From Pseudomonadota bacterium (lineage in GTDB: Bacteria > Pseudomonadota > Gammaproteobacteria > Burkholderiales > Methylophilaceae): DNA of 64,000 nt. Positions 25,854-34,461 of this stretch are shown one piece after another. The stretch lies in assembly GCA_029563075.1 (NCBI GenBank), contig JAKQTN010000033.1, positions 62,001 to 126,000 of the forward strand. The letters run 5' to 3'. The translations under genes and the position numbers were made by a program. The notes beneath the pieces are model-generated. The model was not told where the DNA came from, made no database searches, and saw nothing but the letters and a program-made list of their open reading frames with translations. The stretch's first letter is position 1. Each line of letters starts with the position of its first letter.

Positions 25854-26539
25854 AAACGCTGCCCTAGCTCGCGTTCCCGCGTAGTGAGAGCGACGCGATT
25901 GCGAATATAAATCGGCGCGGCCTCGCTGGCTGGCTTGGCATTGCCCGCTGCAAGGGCAGGCAGCCCTAGCTGCAAAATAGCCTCTGCAGTTGGTGTGATA
26001 TCAGGCAATATCTGACTTAAATTCTTTGCATAAATTCTACTTAACACTTCACCATAAGCTGCCCAACCGCTTCCCACGCCCACCCAATCGCCACCATCAA
26101 GCGCTGGTGCGGCTTCCGGCTTGCATACGGTTGTTGCGCTTACTTCATGCCAAGCGCCATTTTGTTTGACATAAGCCGCATGGTAAATCTCGCCCATGCG
26201 TGCATCCAGACACGCGATGACTCTATCTTTACCGCTCGCCTCTGCCGCAGCCATTAAAGTATTGATGCCTGCCACAGGCAGATTGGCGCCAAACCCCAAA
26301 CCCTGCGCCACGCCGCACGCGATGCGCACGCCAGTGAACGAGCCAGGACCTGCACCAAACGCGATGCCGTCAAGATCGGACAGCTTAATCTCTGCTTCAT
26401 CCAGCAAAACCTGAATTCGCGGCAGAATCAGCTGTGATGCGGTCTGACCAACGTTTTGGTAGTGCGAGAATGACTTATCACCCACTTGCAAAGCGAGTGA
26501 CAGAAATTCAGTGGAGGTATCAAGGGCGAGGATTTTCAT
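25850..26539 (-). CDS. tsaB: tRNA threonylcarbamoyladenosine protein TsaB
   Basis: The 229-residue protein begins MKILALDTSTEFLSLAL and contains DGIAFGAGPGSFTGVRIACG and LAVGINTLMA-like segments of the TsaB/YeaZ ASKHA fold. It scaffolds TsaD and TsaE in making the t6A modification at position 37 of ANN-reading tRNAs. It is translationally coupled to rimI through a 4-bp overlap and lies 12 bp after arfB's stop in the same leftward direction. Confidence 0.95.
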   Translation of the reverse strand: MKILALDTSTEFLSLALQVGDKSFSHYQNVGQTASQLILPRIQVLLDEAEIKLSDLDGIAFGAGPGSFTGVRIACGVAQGLGFGANLPVAGINTLMAAAEASGKDRVIACLDARMGEIYHAAYVKQNGAWHEVSATTVCKPEAAPALDGGDWVGVGSGWAAYGEVLSRIYAKNLSQILPDITPTAEAILQLGLPALAAGNAKPASEAAPIYIRNRVALTTRERELGQRL

Positions 26540-26551
26540 TTTAGATGCAAG

Positions 26552-26950
26552 TCATTCAGCCGCTATTTTGCCACGAAGTCGCTTGATTTGCCCGCGCAAA
26601 CTCTTGCTATCCACGCGCCTTTTTTGTGAAGCGCGCGTTGGCCGCGTGGCGTAACGTGTTGGTTTTACTTGGTTAGCGGCGTTGACAATCTCATGCAGAC
26701 GCTTAATCGCATCCTTCTTATTCGCCTCTTGCGTACGGTATTGCTGCGCTTTAAGAACCAACACCCCTTCATCGGTAATGCGGCTATCCTTGCTATTTAA
26801 CAAGCGCTCTTTTAGCCAATCGCTTAAGCTACTGGCAACGATATCAAACCGCAAATGAATCGCGCTGGAAACCTTATTCACGTTCTGCCCACCCGCGCCC
26901 TGCGCGCGGATGGCGGTGAGTTCGTATTCGGTTTCAGGAATTTCGATCAT
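26552..26950 (-). CDS. arfB: Alternative ribosome-rescue factor ArfB (YaeJ)
   Basis: This 132-residue protein has the release-factor GGQ motif (residues 20-22 in RAQGAGGQNVNKVSSA) and a basic C-terminal tail (RPTRASQKRRVDSKSLRGQIKRLRGK) that enters the empty mRNA channel of stalled ribosomes. It hydrolyses peptidyl-tRNA on non-stop complexes. Length matches the family. It overlaps the end of the upstream helicase gene by 4 bp. Confidence 0.93.
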   Translation of the reverse strand: MIEIPETEYELTAIRAQGAGGQNVNKVSSAIHLRFDIVASSLSDWLKERLLNSKDSRITDEGVLVLKAQQYRTQEANKKDAIKRLHEIVNAANQVKPTRYATRPTRASQKRRVDSKSLRGQIKRLRGKIAAE

Positions 26951-28896
26951 TCTTTTTCCTGGAACTCCTCAGTAAAAAACGCTTCCACATCCGCCAGCTC
27001 TTTCGTACGCTTAAACGGCGGCAGGCTTTGCCAGATGCGCTTTCCGTAAGGTTTGGTGATGAGGCGCGGGTCGCAAATCACCAGCACGCCACGGTCTTGT
27101 TCATCGCGAATTAAGCGCCCTGCGCCTTGCTTGAGCGTAATCACCGAGTATGGCAGCTGATATTCCATAAAGGCGTTTTTGCCCTCAGCGTTCATTTTAT
27201 CAATACGCGCAGAGAGCACCGGGTCATCCGGCGGGGCGAACGGCAGTTTGTCGATAATCACCACACTCAGCGCTTCGCCGCGCACGTCCACGCCTTCCCA
27301 AAAACTCTGGCTGCCCACCAGTACCGCATTTCCGTGTACACGGAAGCGGTCCAGCAGTTCGGTACGCGTGCTTTCGCCCTGCAATAACAGCGGGTATTCC
27401 ATGCCATTAGTGGCAAAGGCCTCTTTCAGCAATGCATGGATTTCGCGCATGGCTTTGAGTGAAGTGCACAGTACAAAAGCGCGGCCCTGGCTGGCCTGAA
27501 TGACCGGCAGGCTGACGGCTGCCACGGCGGCGGCATATGCAGATGAGTTAGGATCCGGCATGCCAGCAGGCGCATATAATAAGGCTTGGCGGCCATAGTC
27601 AAACGGGCTTTGCCAATAGCCAGTCTCGGCTGCATGCAGGCCCATCTGGCTCATGTAATGACTGAAATCGCTTTTCACGGCGAGTGTAGCCGAAGTGAAA
27701 ATCCAAGCCCGCGGCTGCGCGCTAAGCTGCTTGCCAAAACTATCCGCTACGCTAAGCGGCGTGGCATGCAGTTGCACCGACTGCGTGAACACTTCTACCC
27801 AGCGCACCAAATTGGCATTCCCCGCTTTAATCCAGCTATTCAGCTGCTCGCCCAAGGCCTCGCCGCGCTGCCAGCATTTTTCCAGACCAGGGTCCCGTGC
27901 CGCCTGGCTTTCCAGCACTTTTGTGAGCTCGCTTAGCATGGTTTGCAGGTCGCTAAAGGCAGCCTCAAAGCCTTTTAATGCGAGCGCTTTTTGCACAGGC
28001 AAACGCGAACCTTCGTAAGCAAAAACCAGCCGAAAGTCTTTGCAGGCCTTTTCCAGCCTGGGAATGGCCTCGCCCAAAGCCACGCAATCCTTGGCCAGGC
28101 TTAAGTGCGCAATGGTAGCGTCACGCGCCAATTCCATCAGCTGACTGGTAGAAATATCCTCGCCAAAAAACAAACCTGCCACTTCGGGCAATTGGTGCGC
28201 TTCATCAAAAATCACCGTATTGGCACTAGGCAGCAACTCTGCCACACCTTCGTCGCGCAGCATCACATCGGCAAAAAACAGGTGATGATTCACAACGACA
28301 ACATCGGCCGCCAGCGCCTTTTTACGCGCCTCCATTACAAAACAGTCTTTATAGAAGCTGCAATCCTGGCCCAGGCAATTGTCACGCGTAGACGTCACAT
28401 TCAGCCATATCGTCGCGTTTTCCGGCACCTCAGTAAGTTCGCTTTTATCACCGGTTTTGCTGTTTTCCGCAAAGTTTTTAATCAAATGCACATATTTGGC
28501 ATCTTCACGCGAGGCAAACCGTCCGCTATTTGCTGCATTTTCTAAATGATAATGACACACATAATTGGCGCGACCTTTCAGCATGGCCACCGTTACAGGG
28601 ACTTTCAGGGCATCGCGCACATTCGGCAAATCGCGGTTGAATAGCTGATCCTGCAGGGTTTTGGTGCCGGTAGAAATAATCACCTTACCGCCCGAAAGCA
28701 AGGCTGGCACTAAATAAGCAAAGGTTTTGCCGGTGCCTGTGCCCGCCTCGGCCACCAGCTGTTTGTTGCCTTTGATGGCAGCCTCGATCGCCACAGCCAT
28801 TTCCAGCTGCTGCGCACGCTCCGAAAAACCTTCAATGGCTACAGCCAAGGCGCCATCTTGCTTAAATATTTGAGTAAGTTGTGAATTTTCTGACAT
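26947..28896 (-). CDS. DinG/YoaA-family ATP-dependent DNA helicase
   Basis: This 649-residue XPD-like superfamily 2 helicase has Walker A AEAGTGTGKT (49-58), a cysteine-containing insertion with CHYHLENA, CLGQDCSFYKDC that fits an Fe-S cluster, DEAH box VIFDEAHQLPE, and C-terminal motifs VGSQSFWEGVDVRGEAL and LKQGAGRLIRDEQDRG. It is closer to YoaA than to classical DinG by length. The likely role is in DNA repair or replication restart. Confidence 0.92.
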   Translation of the reverse strand: MSENSQLTQIFKQDGALAVAIEGFSERAQQLEMAVAIEAAIKGNKQLVAEAGTGTGKTFAYLVPALLSGGKVIISTGTKTLQDQLFNRDLPNVRDALKVPVTVAMLKGRANYVCHYHLENAANSGRFASREDAKYVHLIKNFAENSKTGDKSELTEVPENATIWLNVTSTRDNCLGQDCSFYKDCFVMEARKKALAADVVVVNHHLFFADVMLRDEGVAELLPSANTVIFDEAHQLPEVAGLFFGEDISTSQLMELARDATIAHLSLAKDCVALGEAIPRLEKACKDFRLVFAYEGSRLPVQKALALKGFEAAFSDLQTMLSELTKVLESQAARDPGLEKCWQRGEALGEQLNSWIKAGNANLVRWVEVFTQSVQLHATPLSVADSFGKQLSAQPRAWIFTSATLAVKSDFSHYMSQMGLHAAETGYWQSPFDYGRQALLYAPAGMPDPNSSAYAAAVAAVSLPVIQASQGRAFVLCTSLKAMREIHALLKEAFATNGMEYPLLLQGESTRTELLDRFRVHGNAVLVGSQSFWEGVDVRGEALSVVIIDKLPFAPPDDPVLSARIDKMNAEGKNAFMEYQLPYSVITLKQGAGRLIRDEQDRGVLVICDPRLITKPYGKRIWQSLPPFKRTKELADVEAFFTEEFQEKE

Positions 28897-29027
28897 GGCT
28901 GAAATTATCCCATGAATATGGACGGTGATTTTACGAACCTAAATAAAGTATTGCGTTATGCTGCATATCTTGTTAGCCTTACGTTGCTGTAAAGTTTCAA
29001 TTCTGTCATTACTTTTAGGGAGGATGT

Positions 29028-29318
29028 ATGGATTTAGGGATGATTATTCAGTTAATAAGCGGCGCAGTTGGCGGTAACATCGCTGGCAGCCTGATGAAAA
29101 ACGCAAGCATGGGCACTGTGCTAAACTCAGTGATTGGTATTCTTGGCGGCGGTTTGGGCGGTCAATTACTCGGCATGCTGGGCATAGGTGGCGCTGCAGC
29201 AACGGGTGGCGGCATGGATATTGCTACTATTATCGGCCAAGTGGCTGGCGGTGGGGTGGGTGGTGGCGTATTGTTAGCCATCGTCGGCATGATTAAAAGC
29301 GCAATGGCGAAGCAATAG
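29028..29318 (+). CDS. Small glycine-zipper membrane protein
   Basis: This 96-residue protein is nearly all hydrophobic, with Gly-rich repeats GGAVGGNIAGS, GILGGGLGGQLLGMLGIGG and GQVAGGGVGGGVLLAIVG, suggesting two or three close-packing helices in a membrane. No signal peptide or lipobox is apparent. A strong ribosome site GGGAGG (29019-29024) precedes the ATG. Function unknown. A moderate terminator-like hairpin separates it from the NlpC/P60 gene. Confidence 0.7.
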   Translation: MDLGMIIQLISGAVGGNIAGSLMKNASMGTVLNSVIGILGGGLGGQLLGMLGIGGAAATGGGMDIATIIGQVAGGGVGGGVLLAIVGMIKSAMAKQ

Positions 29319-29331
29319 CCATCAATCAAGT

Positions 29332-29356
29332 CTGCCCTGATCAACAATCGGGGCAG
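29332..29356 (+). terminator. Hairpin, possible weak terminator
   Basis: CTGCCCTGAT (29332-29341) pairs with ATCGGGGCAG (29347-29356) with one G-T pair around CAACA, followed by GTTTTCAGTTTT. The T-run is interrupted, so termination may be partial. Confidence 0.5.
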
Positions 29357-29375
29357 GTTTTCAGTTTTAATTCTC

Positions 29376-29921
29376 ATGAAACATTTAATATTTTCAGCGC
29401 TATGTTTTTTTGCAGGCTTTGCTATCCCCGCGATGGCAGAACAGGCTGTATCTGAAAATGTAGCCGGGGTAACACTTTATCACGTGGATGAAAACAGCAT
29501 TCAGACACGATCCAGCAGCTGGCAGGACAAAGCGCAGGATGTGCTGATTAACGCATTAAGCCTGACCGGCATTAAATACAAATATGGTGGTAAATCACCT
29601 GAAACAGGCTTCGATTGCAGCGGTTTTGTGCGCTATGTGTTTCGCAATGCGGCCAATTTAACCTTGCCGCCTACCGCGCGCGCCATTAGCCAGATCGGAA
29701 AGACTGTCAAAAAAGACGAATTGCAGCCGGGTGACTTAGTGTTTTTTAATACACTCAAGTCCGCGTTTTCGCACGTTGGGATTTATATCGGCGACAACAA
29801 GTTTATTCACGCCCCCAGCACCGGCAAGGTGGTACGCGTAGAAAGCATGCAAGATGGCTACTGGGCCAAGCGCTTTAACGGCGCCCAGCGCTTAGATAAT
29901 GAAATTGAAAAGCTACATTAA
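29376..29921 (+). CDS. C40-family NlpC/P60 peptidase, exported
   Basis: This 181-residue protein has a signal peptide (cleavage near AMA, residue 21) and an NlpC/P60 domain with the catalytic Cys81 in ETGFDCSGFVRYVF, His133 in AFSHVGIYIGD and His145 in KFIHAPSTG. These enzymes cut the D-Glu to diamino acid bond in peptidoglycan peptides. It is probably periplasmic, and no substrate-binding repeats precede the domain. Confidence 0.92.
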   Translation: MKHLIFSALCFFAGFAIPAMAEQAVSENVAGVTLYHVDENSIQTRSSSWQDKAQDVLINALSLTGIKYKYGGKSPETGFDCSGFVRYVFRNAANLTLPPTARAISQIGKTVKKDELQPGDLVFFNTLKSAFSHVGIYIGDNKFIHAPSTGKVVRVESMQDGYWAKRFNGAQRLDNEIEKLH

Positions 29922-29983
29922 AGCAAGCAGCCAAAAATCCAATAACTAATACGGCGCGATTGCTGCTGTGCCAGAGGCTAAAA

Positions 29984-30448
29984 CTATTCGTGAAATTTGG
30001 CCAGATCTCCTGGCTTGCGCAGCATTTTGTCCACCTCGCCCAAATGCAGTTCTTCCTGGTAAATCATTTCCCTGGCATATTCTTCCAGCATGACCGAATC
30101 GCCCTCAACCAGTTTTAGCAACGTTTTGTAGGCATTCAACGCTACCGATTCATGTGCTAATGATTCACGTAAAATATCACCAATGTCATGATTGTGCGTC
30201 TCTAACAACGGCCCTATGGAAAGTGATGGATGGCCGCCCAGATGCGTAATCAGTTCGCCCGCTTTATCCGCATGCGTAAGCGACTCGGCGGCCTGACCGC
30301 GCAGCCAGGATACGATGGGAATACGATTATATCCAAACACCATCAATGCATAGTGCGTGTAGCGCACCACCCCTGCCAACTCCAGTTCCAGAATAGTATT
30401 TAGCGCTTTTATAACTGCTGTATTGTTTGCTTGCTTCGCCATTTTCAT
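29984..30448 (-). CDS. Bacterioferritin-like ferritin protein
   Basis: This 154-residue four-helix-bundle protein has conserved ferroxidase-type residues: LNTILELELAGVVRYTHYAL, ESLTHADKAGELITHLGG and AHESVALNAYKTLL, REMIYQEELHLGEVDKML, with Glu/His positions as in bacterioferritin. I do not see the Met that binds haem in Bfr dimers with certainty. It likely stores iron or oxidises Fe(II). The ATG at 30448 has AAAGGAG just upstream. Confidence 0.85.
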   Translation of the reverse strand: MKMAKQANNTAVIKALNTILELELAGVVRYTHYALMVFGYNRIPIVSWLRGQAAESLTHADKAGELITHLGGHPSLSIGPLLETHNHDIGDILRESLAHESVALNAYKTLLKLVEGDSVMLEEYAREMIYQEELHLGEVDKMLRKPGDLAKFHE

Positions 30449-30514
30449 TCTCCTTTAACTTACAGTACTGCCAATAATACACCTTGCGATTCCACACCGT
30501 GTTGGTATTTGATC

Positions 30515-30790
30515 TTATCGATCACTATGCCCCAAATCACGCGCCGGCGCTATCACATCGCGAATAAGCTGCTTGAGTTCTTTCGATTCCGGAAATCGCC
30601 CTGCCTCTTTGCGTGAGAATATCACCGCACCATTCAGCCGCACCTCAAACACGCCGCCCGTGCCGGGCAACAGGCTTACCGCCGCCAGCTCTGCTTCAAA
30701 TGTCATGAGCAGTTCCTGTGCCAGCCACGCCGCCCGCAGCAGCCATCTGCACTGCGTGCAATACTCAATCTCCACCCGATCATTCCTCAT
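30515..30790 (-). CDS. SelT/SelW/SelH (Rdx) family protein, Cys form
   Basis: Start 30790 gives 91 residues (MRNDRVEIEYCTQCRWLLRA). The Rdx thioredoxin-like motif CTQC (C11, C14) contains cysteine instead of selenocysteine. The C-terminal part has the GTGGVFEVRLNG strand typical of the family. A longer frame to 30865 adds 25 unrelated residues. The function is an unspecified thiol-redox role. Confidence 0.85.
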   Translation of the reverse strand: MRNDRVEIEYCTQCRWLLRAAWLAQELLMTFEAELAAVSLLPGTGGVFEVRLNGAVIFSRKEAGRFPESKELKQLIRDVIAPARDLGHSDR

Positions 30791-30946
30791 GTCCACCCTT
30801 GTCTTTGACCCACATTTTTGCTCCTGCTCTATTAAAATTACTTGAAATAGCGCAAAATGAACCATTGCTTTATTGTAAGCTCTTAGCTTAGCGTTGCCAT
30901 CAGTTCAAATGCAACAATTCAATAGTTTTGATAAAAAAGGGTATGC

Positions 30947-32371
30947 ATGCGGTCTTCTTTTGAAAAATTTGGTTTTATCGGCTCAGGCATCCTGATCGGT
31001 GTGCTTATCAGCCTTAACTTTTCCGCACTGGCGGAAAAAGTCGCGCCGTCACAATTGCCAATAGACGATTTGCGTGTGTTTGCGGAAGTGTTTGGCAAAG
31101 TCAAAAGTGATTATGTAGAACCGGTCGAAGACAAAAAACTGATAAACGAAGCCTTAACTGGCATGCTTTCCGGCCTGGATCCACATTCCACCTTTATGGA
31201 TGCCGATGCTTACAAGGATTTGCAGGCGGGTACGCAAGGCGAGTTTGGCGGCCTGGGCATCGAAGTGGCCATGGAAGATGGGCTGGTAAAAGTGGTTTCG
31301 CCCATTGAAGATAGCCCCGCTTACAAAGCTGGCCTGAAAAGCGGTGACCTGGTTATGAAACTGGACGATACGCAGGTGCGCGGCTTGACCTTGAACGAAG
31401 CCGTTAAAAAGATGCGCGGCAAGCCAGACACTAAAATCACACTCACTGTGTTGCGCAAAGGCGAACCGAAACCGCTTACCTTTAACTTGACGCGCGCCAT
31501 CATCAAAACACAAAGCGTCAAAAATAAATATATCGAGAAGGATTACGGCTACGTGCGCATTACCCAGTTTCAGGAACACACGGGCGAAGACTTAGCCAAG
31601 ACGCTTAAAGCCTTGCACGAGCAGAATAAAGGCCCGCTAAAAGGCCTGGTGCTGGATCTGCGCAACAACCCGGGCGGCTTGCTGGATGCTGCGGTTGGAG
31701 TATCGGCTGCCTTCTTGCCTAAAGATAATCTGGTAGTGTATACAGAAGGCCGCGTGGCCGACTCCAAAATGCGCCTTAACGCAAACCCCCTTGATTATGC
31801 GCGCCGTGGCAAAGGGGATTACCTAAAAGACCTGCCTGCCGACTACAAAAAAACACCTATCGTTGTATTGGTTAACGCTGGCTCCGCTTCGGCTTCCGAA
31901 ATTGTGGCAGGCGCTTTGCAGGACCATAAACGCGCGACGATTTTGGGAGCGCAAAGCTTCGGCAAAGGCTCTGTACAGACCATCCTGCCAATGAACAACG
32001 GCAGTGCCATCAAACTGACTACGGCACGTTACTTCACGCCAAATGGCCGCTCGATTCAAGCCAAGGGCATTGTGCCGGATATTATTGTAGATGACGGCTC
32101 TGACCAATCGAACAATCTGCACGAAGCTGATTTGGCCAAACATTTATCCAACCCAAAAGATGCGGATGCTAATGTACCTGCTGAAGTTAAAGATCCGGCC
32201 AAAGAAGCTGCCGCCAAAGACAAACTGAACGAGAAAAAATTTGCAGAGCAAAAAGGGCCGATCGAACCCGCCAGCGCAGATGACATTCAATTTGCGCAAG
32301 CTATGAATGTGCTGAAAGGTTTGCCGGTTCAGAAAACGCCAGAAATAAAACCGGTGGAAGCTACCAAATAA
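30947..32371 (+). CDS. ctpA: C-terminal processing peptidase (S41A, CtpA/Prc-like)
   Basis: The 474-residue protein has an N-terminal signal or anchor (residues about 8-30), a short N-terminal domain, a PDZ domain (about 85-165, GLGIEVAMEDGLVKVVSPIE and GLKSGDLVMKLDD) and an S41 protease domain with NAGSASASEIVAGAL (catalytic Ser) and AQSFGKGSVQTI (catalytic Lys). It cleaves near C-termini of periplasmic proteins. A low-complexity Lys/Ala/Glu tail follows. A terminator lies 18 bp after the stop. Confidence 0.93.
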   Translation: MRSSFEKFGFIGSGILIGVLISLNFSALAEKVAPSQLPIDDLRVFAEVFGKVKSDYVEPVEDKKLINEALTGMLSGLDPHSTFMDADAYKDLQAGTQGEFGGLGIEVAMEDGLVKVVSPIEDSPAYKAGLKSGDLVMKLDDTQVRGLTLNEAVKKMRGKPDTKITLTVLRKGEPKPLTFNLTRAIIKTQSVKNKYIEKDYGYVRITQFQEHTGEDLAKTLKALHEQNKGPLKGLVLDLRNNPGGLLDAAVGVSAAFLPKDNLVVYTEGRVADSKMRLNANPLDYARRGKGDYLKDLPADYKKTPIVVLVNAGSASASEIVAGALQDHKRATILGAQSFGKGSVQTILPMNNGSAIKLTTARYFTPNGRSIQAKGIVPDIIVDDGSDQSNNLHEADLAKHLSNPKDADANVPAEVKDPAKEAAAKDKLNEKKFAEQKGPIEPASADDIQFAQAMNVLKGLPVQKTPEIKPVEATK

Positions 32372-32388
32372 ATTTTCATGTTCTGCCG

Positions 32389-32423
32389 AGCCCTGCTTTA
32401 TTATTAAAGCAGGGCTTTGTTTT
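32389..32423 (+). terminator. Terminator of the ctpA transcript
   Basis: AGCCCTGCTTT (32389-32399) pairs perfectly with AAAGCAGGGCT (32406-32416) and is followed by TTGTTTT. Confidence 0.85.
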
Positions 32424-32485
32424 ATGATGGGCTCAAATAACAAATCTGCGGTGACATATTACCGGAATTGGATTAAACTCAATTG

Positions 32486-33109
32486 ATGTTATTGGACAAA
32501 TTAATTACTTCGTTTGACAAGGGGCTACGCACCATTTTTGCAGTCGGCATTGGCGCTAGACCGCGCCCGGATGCGCATTTGGAAGATGCAGCACTTGATA
32601 AAGCCAGCAAACACCATGCGGCCGCATTAATGCGGATTAACCATGTAGGCGAAGTATGCGCGCAAGCACTATATAGCGGCCAGGCATTAACCTCGCGTAA
32701 TCTGCAAATTGTAAAAGCGCTGGAACATGCAGCTGACGAAGAAACCGACCATCTGGCCTGGTGCGAAGCTCGCATTAAAGAACTTGGCGGGCGCAAAAGT
32801 CTGCTCAATCCCGTCTGGTATGCGGGCAGTTTTACACTGGGCGCAATGGCAGGTGCGCTGGGCGACAAATGGAACCTGGGCTTTCTGGCGGAAACAGAGA
32901 ACCAAGTATCGATACATTTACAAAATCATTTGAGCCAACTCAATGAAACCGACCTTAAAACGCGTACAATCCTACTCCAAATGCAGCAGGATGAAACAGC
33001 GCATGCACAAGAGGCCATCCAGCTTGGCGCGAGCGAGCTGCCCGCGCTAGTTAAGGCTGGCATGAGGTTCGCTTCTAAAATCATGACCAGAACCGCTTAT
33101 TATGTTTAA
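32486..33109 (+). CDS. coq7: 2-polyprenyl-3-methyl-6-methoxy-1,4-benzoquinone hydroxylase
   Basis: ATG 32486 gives 207 residues. The di-iron carboxylate motifs of Coq7 are visible: [40 protein letters not shown] and [16 protein letters not shown], supplying paired Glu/ExxH ligands. It performs the final ring hydroxylation in ubiquinone synthesis with oxygen. A TTG codon just before the ATG is in frame but unlikely to be the start. The DUF2322 gene follows 29 bp later. Confidence 0.94.
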   Translation: MLLDKLITSFDKGLRTIFAVGIGARPRPDAHLEDAALDKASKHHAAALMRINHVGEVCAQALYSGQALTSRNLQIVKALEHAADEETDHLAWCEARIKELGGRKSLLNPVWYAGSFTLGAMAGALGDKWNLGFLAETENQVSIHLQNHLSQLNETDLKTRTILLQMQQDETAHAQEAIQLGASELPALVKAGMRFASKIMTRTAYYV

Positions 33110-33138
33110 TCGTTTAAGGCAAATAATTTAAGGTGAGC

Positions 33139-33462
33139 ATGCAAAAATTCAGTGATGTTTTACTTACACTCGATAGCGCCGATGACGTGCAACGCATTGA
33201 GCTTTACTATGAAAATGGCGAGCCTGCAGGAGTTATCGAAAACAAGCCTGGCAGCCAGGGCTCGATTAAGGTTTATAACCATTTGTATAGAATGTATGGC
33301 GGCATTACATTAGATGCCGCTGTTGAAGGATTAGCACTGTACGCTGAACACACGGAAGATGCCGAAAACTGCCCGGGCAAACACCCAAATGTAGACAGGC
33401 TACTAAACGTACTGGAAAACGAAGCGCCTTTAGACGTAAAGATTATTACGAACAATCCCTAG
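33139..33462 (+). CDS. DUF2322 family protein
   Basis: The start at ATG 33139 gives 107 residues (MQKFSDVLLTLDSADDVQRI). The sequence VIENKPGSQGSIKVYNHLY, GLALYAEHTEDAENCPGKHPNVDRLL is the conserved DUF2322 pattern known from betaproteobacteria. No function is established. It probably shares a transcript with coq7. Its stop codon lies inside a palindrome that also contains the stop of the convergent OsmC gene. A GTG two codons upstream is an alternative start. Confidence 0.85.
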   Translation: MQKFSDVLLTLDSADDVQRIELYYENGEPAGVIENKPGSQGSIKVYNHLYRMYGGITLDAAVEGLALYAEHTEDAENCPGKHPNVDRLLNVLENEAPLDVKIITNNP

Positions 33463-33487
33463 CCAAAATATAGGGCTAGGGATTTTC
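33454..33487. terminator. Bidirectional terminator containing both stop codons
   Basis: AATCCCTAGCC (33454-33464) pairs perfectly with GGCTAGGGATT (33474-33484). The left arm includes the TAG of the DUF2322 gene and the right arm includes the TAG of the OsmC gene on the other strand. A T-run follows on the plus side. Confidence 0.75.
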
Positions 33488-33901
33488 GGCAGTTCTTATC
33501 TCAAAGTCATGCGTGATTTCCACGCTTTTACTCAACATAATCGAAGCAGAGCAATATTTTTCTGCCGACAATTTCACCGCACGCTCCACTTGTGTCGCAT
33601 TCAAATTATTGCCGGTAACCACAAAATGCACATGAATTTTGGTAAACACTTTTGGGATTTCGTCTGCACGCGTCGCATCGATTTCCGCTACACAATCGAC
33701 AATCGGCTGACGCGCCTTTTTCAATATCGTCACCACATCAAACGAGGTGCAGCCGCCCATACCGATGAGCAACATCTCCATCGGGCGCATGCCGATGTTA
33801 CGGCCGCCGTTTTCAGACGCCCCATCAAGCACTACGGCATGTCCTGTCTCTGATTCGCCGACAAAACACACCCCTTCCACCCATTTCACACGTACTTTCA
33901 T
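33476..33901 (-). CDS. OsmC-family peroxiredoxin-like protein
   Basis: This 141-residue protein has the OsmC fold with both active cysteines: GMGGCTSFDVVTIL and SAEKYCSASIML, and the N-terminal MKVRVKWVEGVCF strand. It resembles the YhfA branch. OsmC proteins reduce organic hydroperoxides via the two thiols. Its start overlaps the fkp stop by one base, so it is the second gene of that leftward pair. Confidence 0.9.
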   Translation of the reverse strand: MKVRVKWVEGVCFVGESETGHAVVLDGASENGGRNIGMRPMEMLLIGMGGCTSFDVVTILKKARQPIVDCVAEIDATRADEIPKVFTKIHVHFVVTGNNLNATQVERAVKLSAEKYCSASIMLSKSVEITHDFEIRTAENP

Positions 33902-34368
33902 TATTTAACGTCCAGCAATTCAACATCAAATATTAAAATCGCATTTGGCGGAATGACGCCCCCTGCGCCACGTGCGCCGTAACCCATTTCCGGTGGAATA
34001 ATCAGAGTGCGCTTACCGCCGATTTTCATGCCCGCAAAACCTTCATCCCAGCCCTGTATCACCTGACCGGCGCCCAAAGCAAAATCAAATGGTTGTTTTC
34101 GGTCTAAACTACTATCGAATTTTTTGCCTTTTTTGTCGGCCGCTGCCGCATCATACAACCAGCCTGTGTAATGCACGCTGATGTTAAAACCGGGCTCGGC
34201 TTCGCGGCCTGTGCCAACCTGTGTATCAATTTTTTTCAGTTCTGTAATGTTGGTCTCTGTGATACTTTCAGTCATTGCGGGTTCCTGTGTAGTAGTTGTT
34301 GATTCGGCTTTGCAAGCATTGAGCGACAATGCAAAAGCACTTGCTAACAAAAGATTAAATAGCTTCAT
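33901..34368 (-). CDS. FKBP-type peptidyl-prolyl isomerase, lipoprotein
   Basis: Start 34368 gives 155 residues (MKLFNLLLASAFALSLNACK). The signal ends in a lipobox LNAC (Cys19), so the enzyme is likely tethered to a membrane in the periplasm. The FKBP domain is clear: FNISVHYTGWLYD, FDSSLDRKQPFDFALGAGQVIQGWDEGFAGMKIGGKR and IPPEMGYGARGAGGVIPPNA, with conserved Tyr, Asp, Phe, Trp and Tyr of the active site. A five-residue longer start at 34383 would hide the signal. Confidence 0.93.
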   Translation of the reverse strand: MKLFNLLLASAFALSLNACKAESTTTTQEPAMTESITETNITELKKIDTQVGTGREAEPGFNISVHYTGWLYDAAAADKKGKKFDSSLDRKQPFDFALGAGQVIQGWDEGFAGMKIGGKRTLIIPPEMGYGARGAGGVIPPNAILIFDVELLDVK

Positions 34369-34461
34369 ATTCACCTTAAACATAAATATCGCTTAAACAA
34401 ATGAAACGCTATGATACCGCAAACTCATGCAAGTTCGCGCAACTACAACAAGACAACAGTC

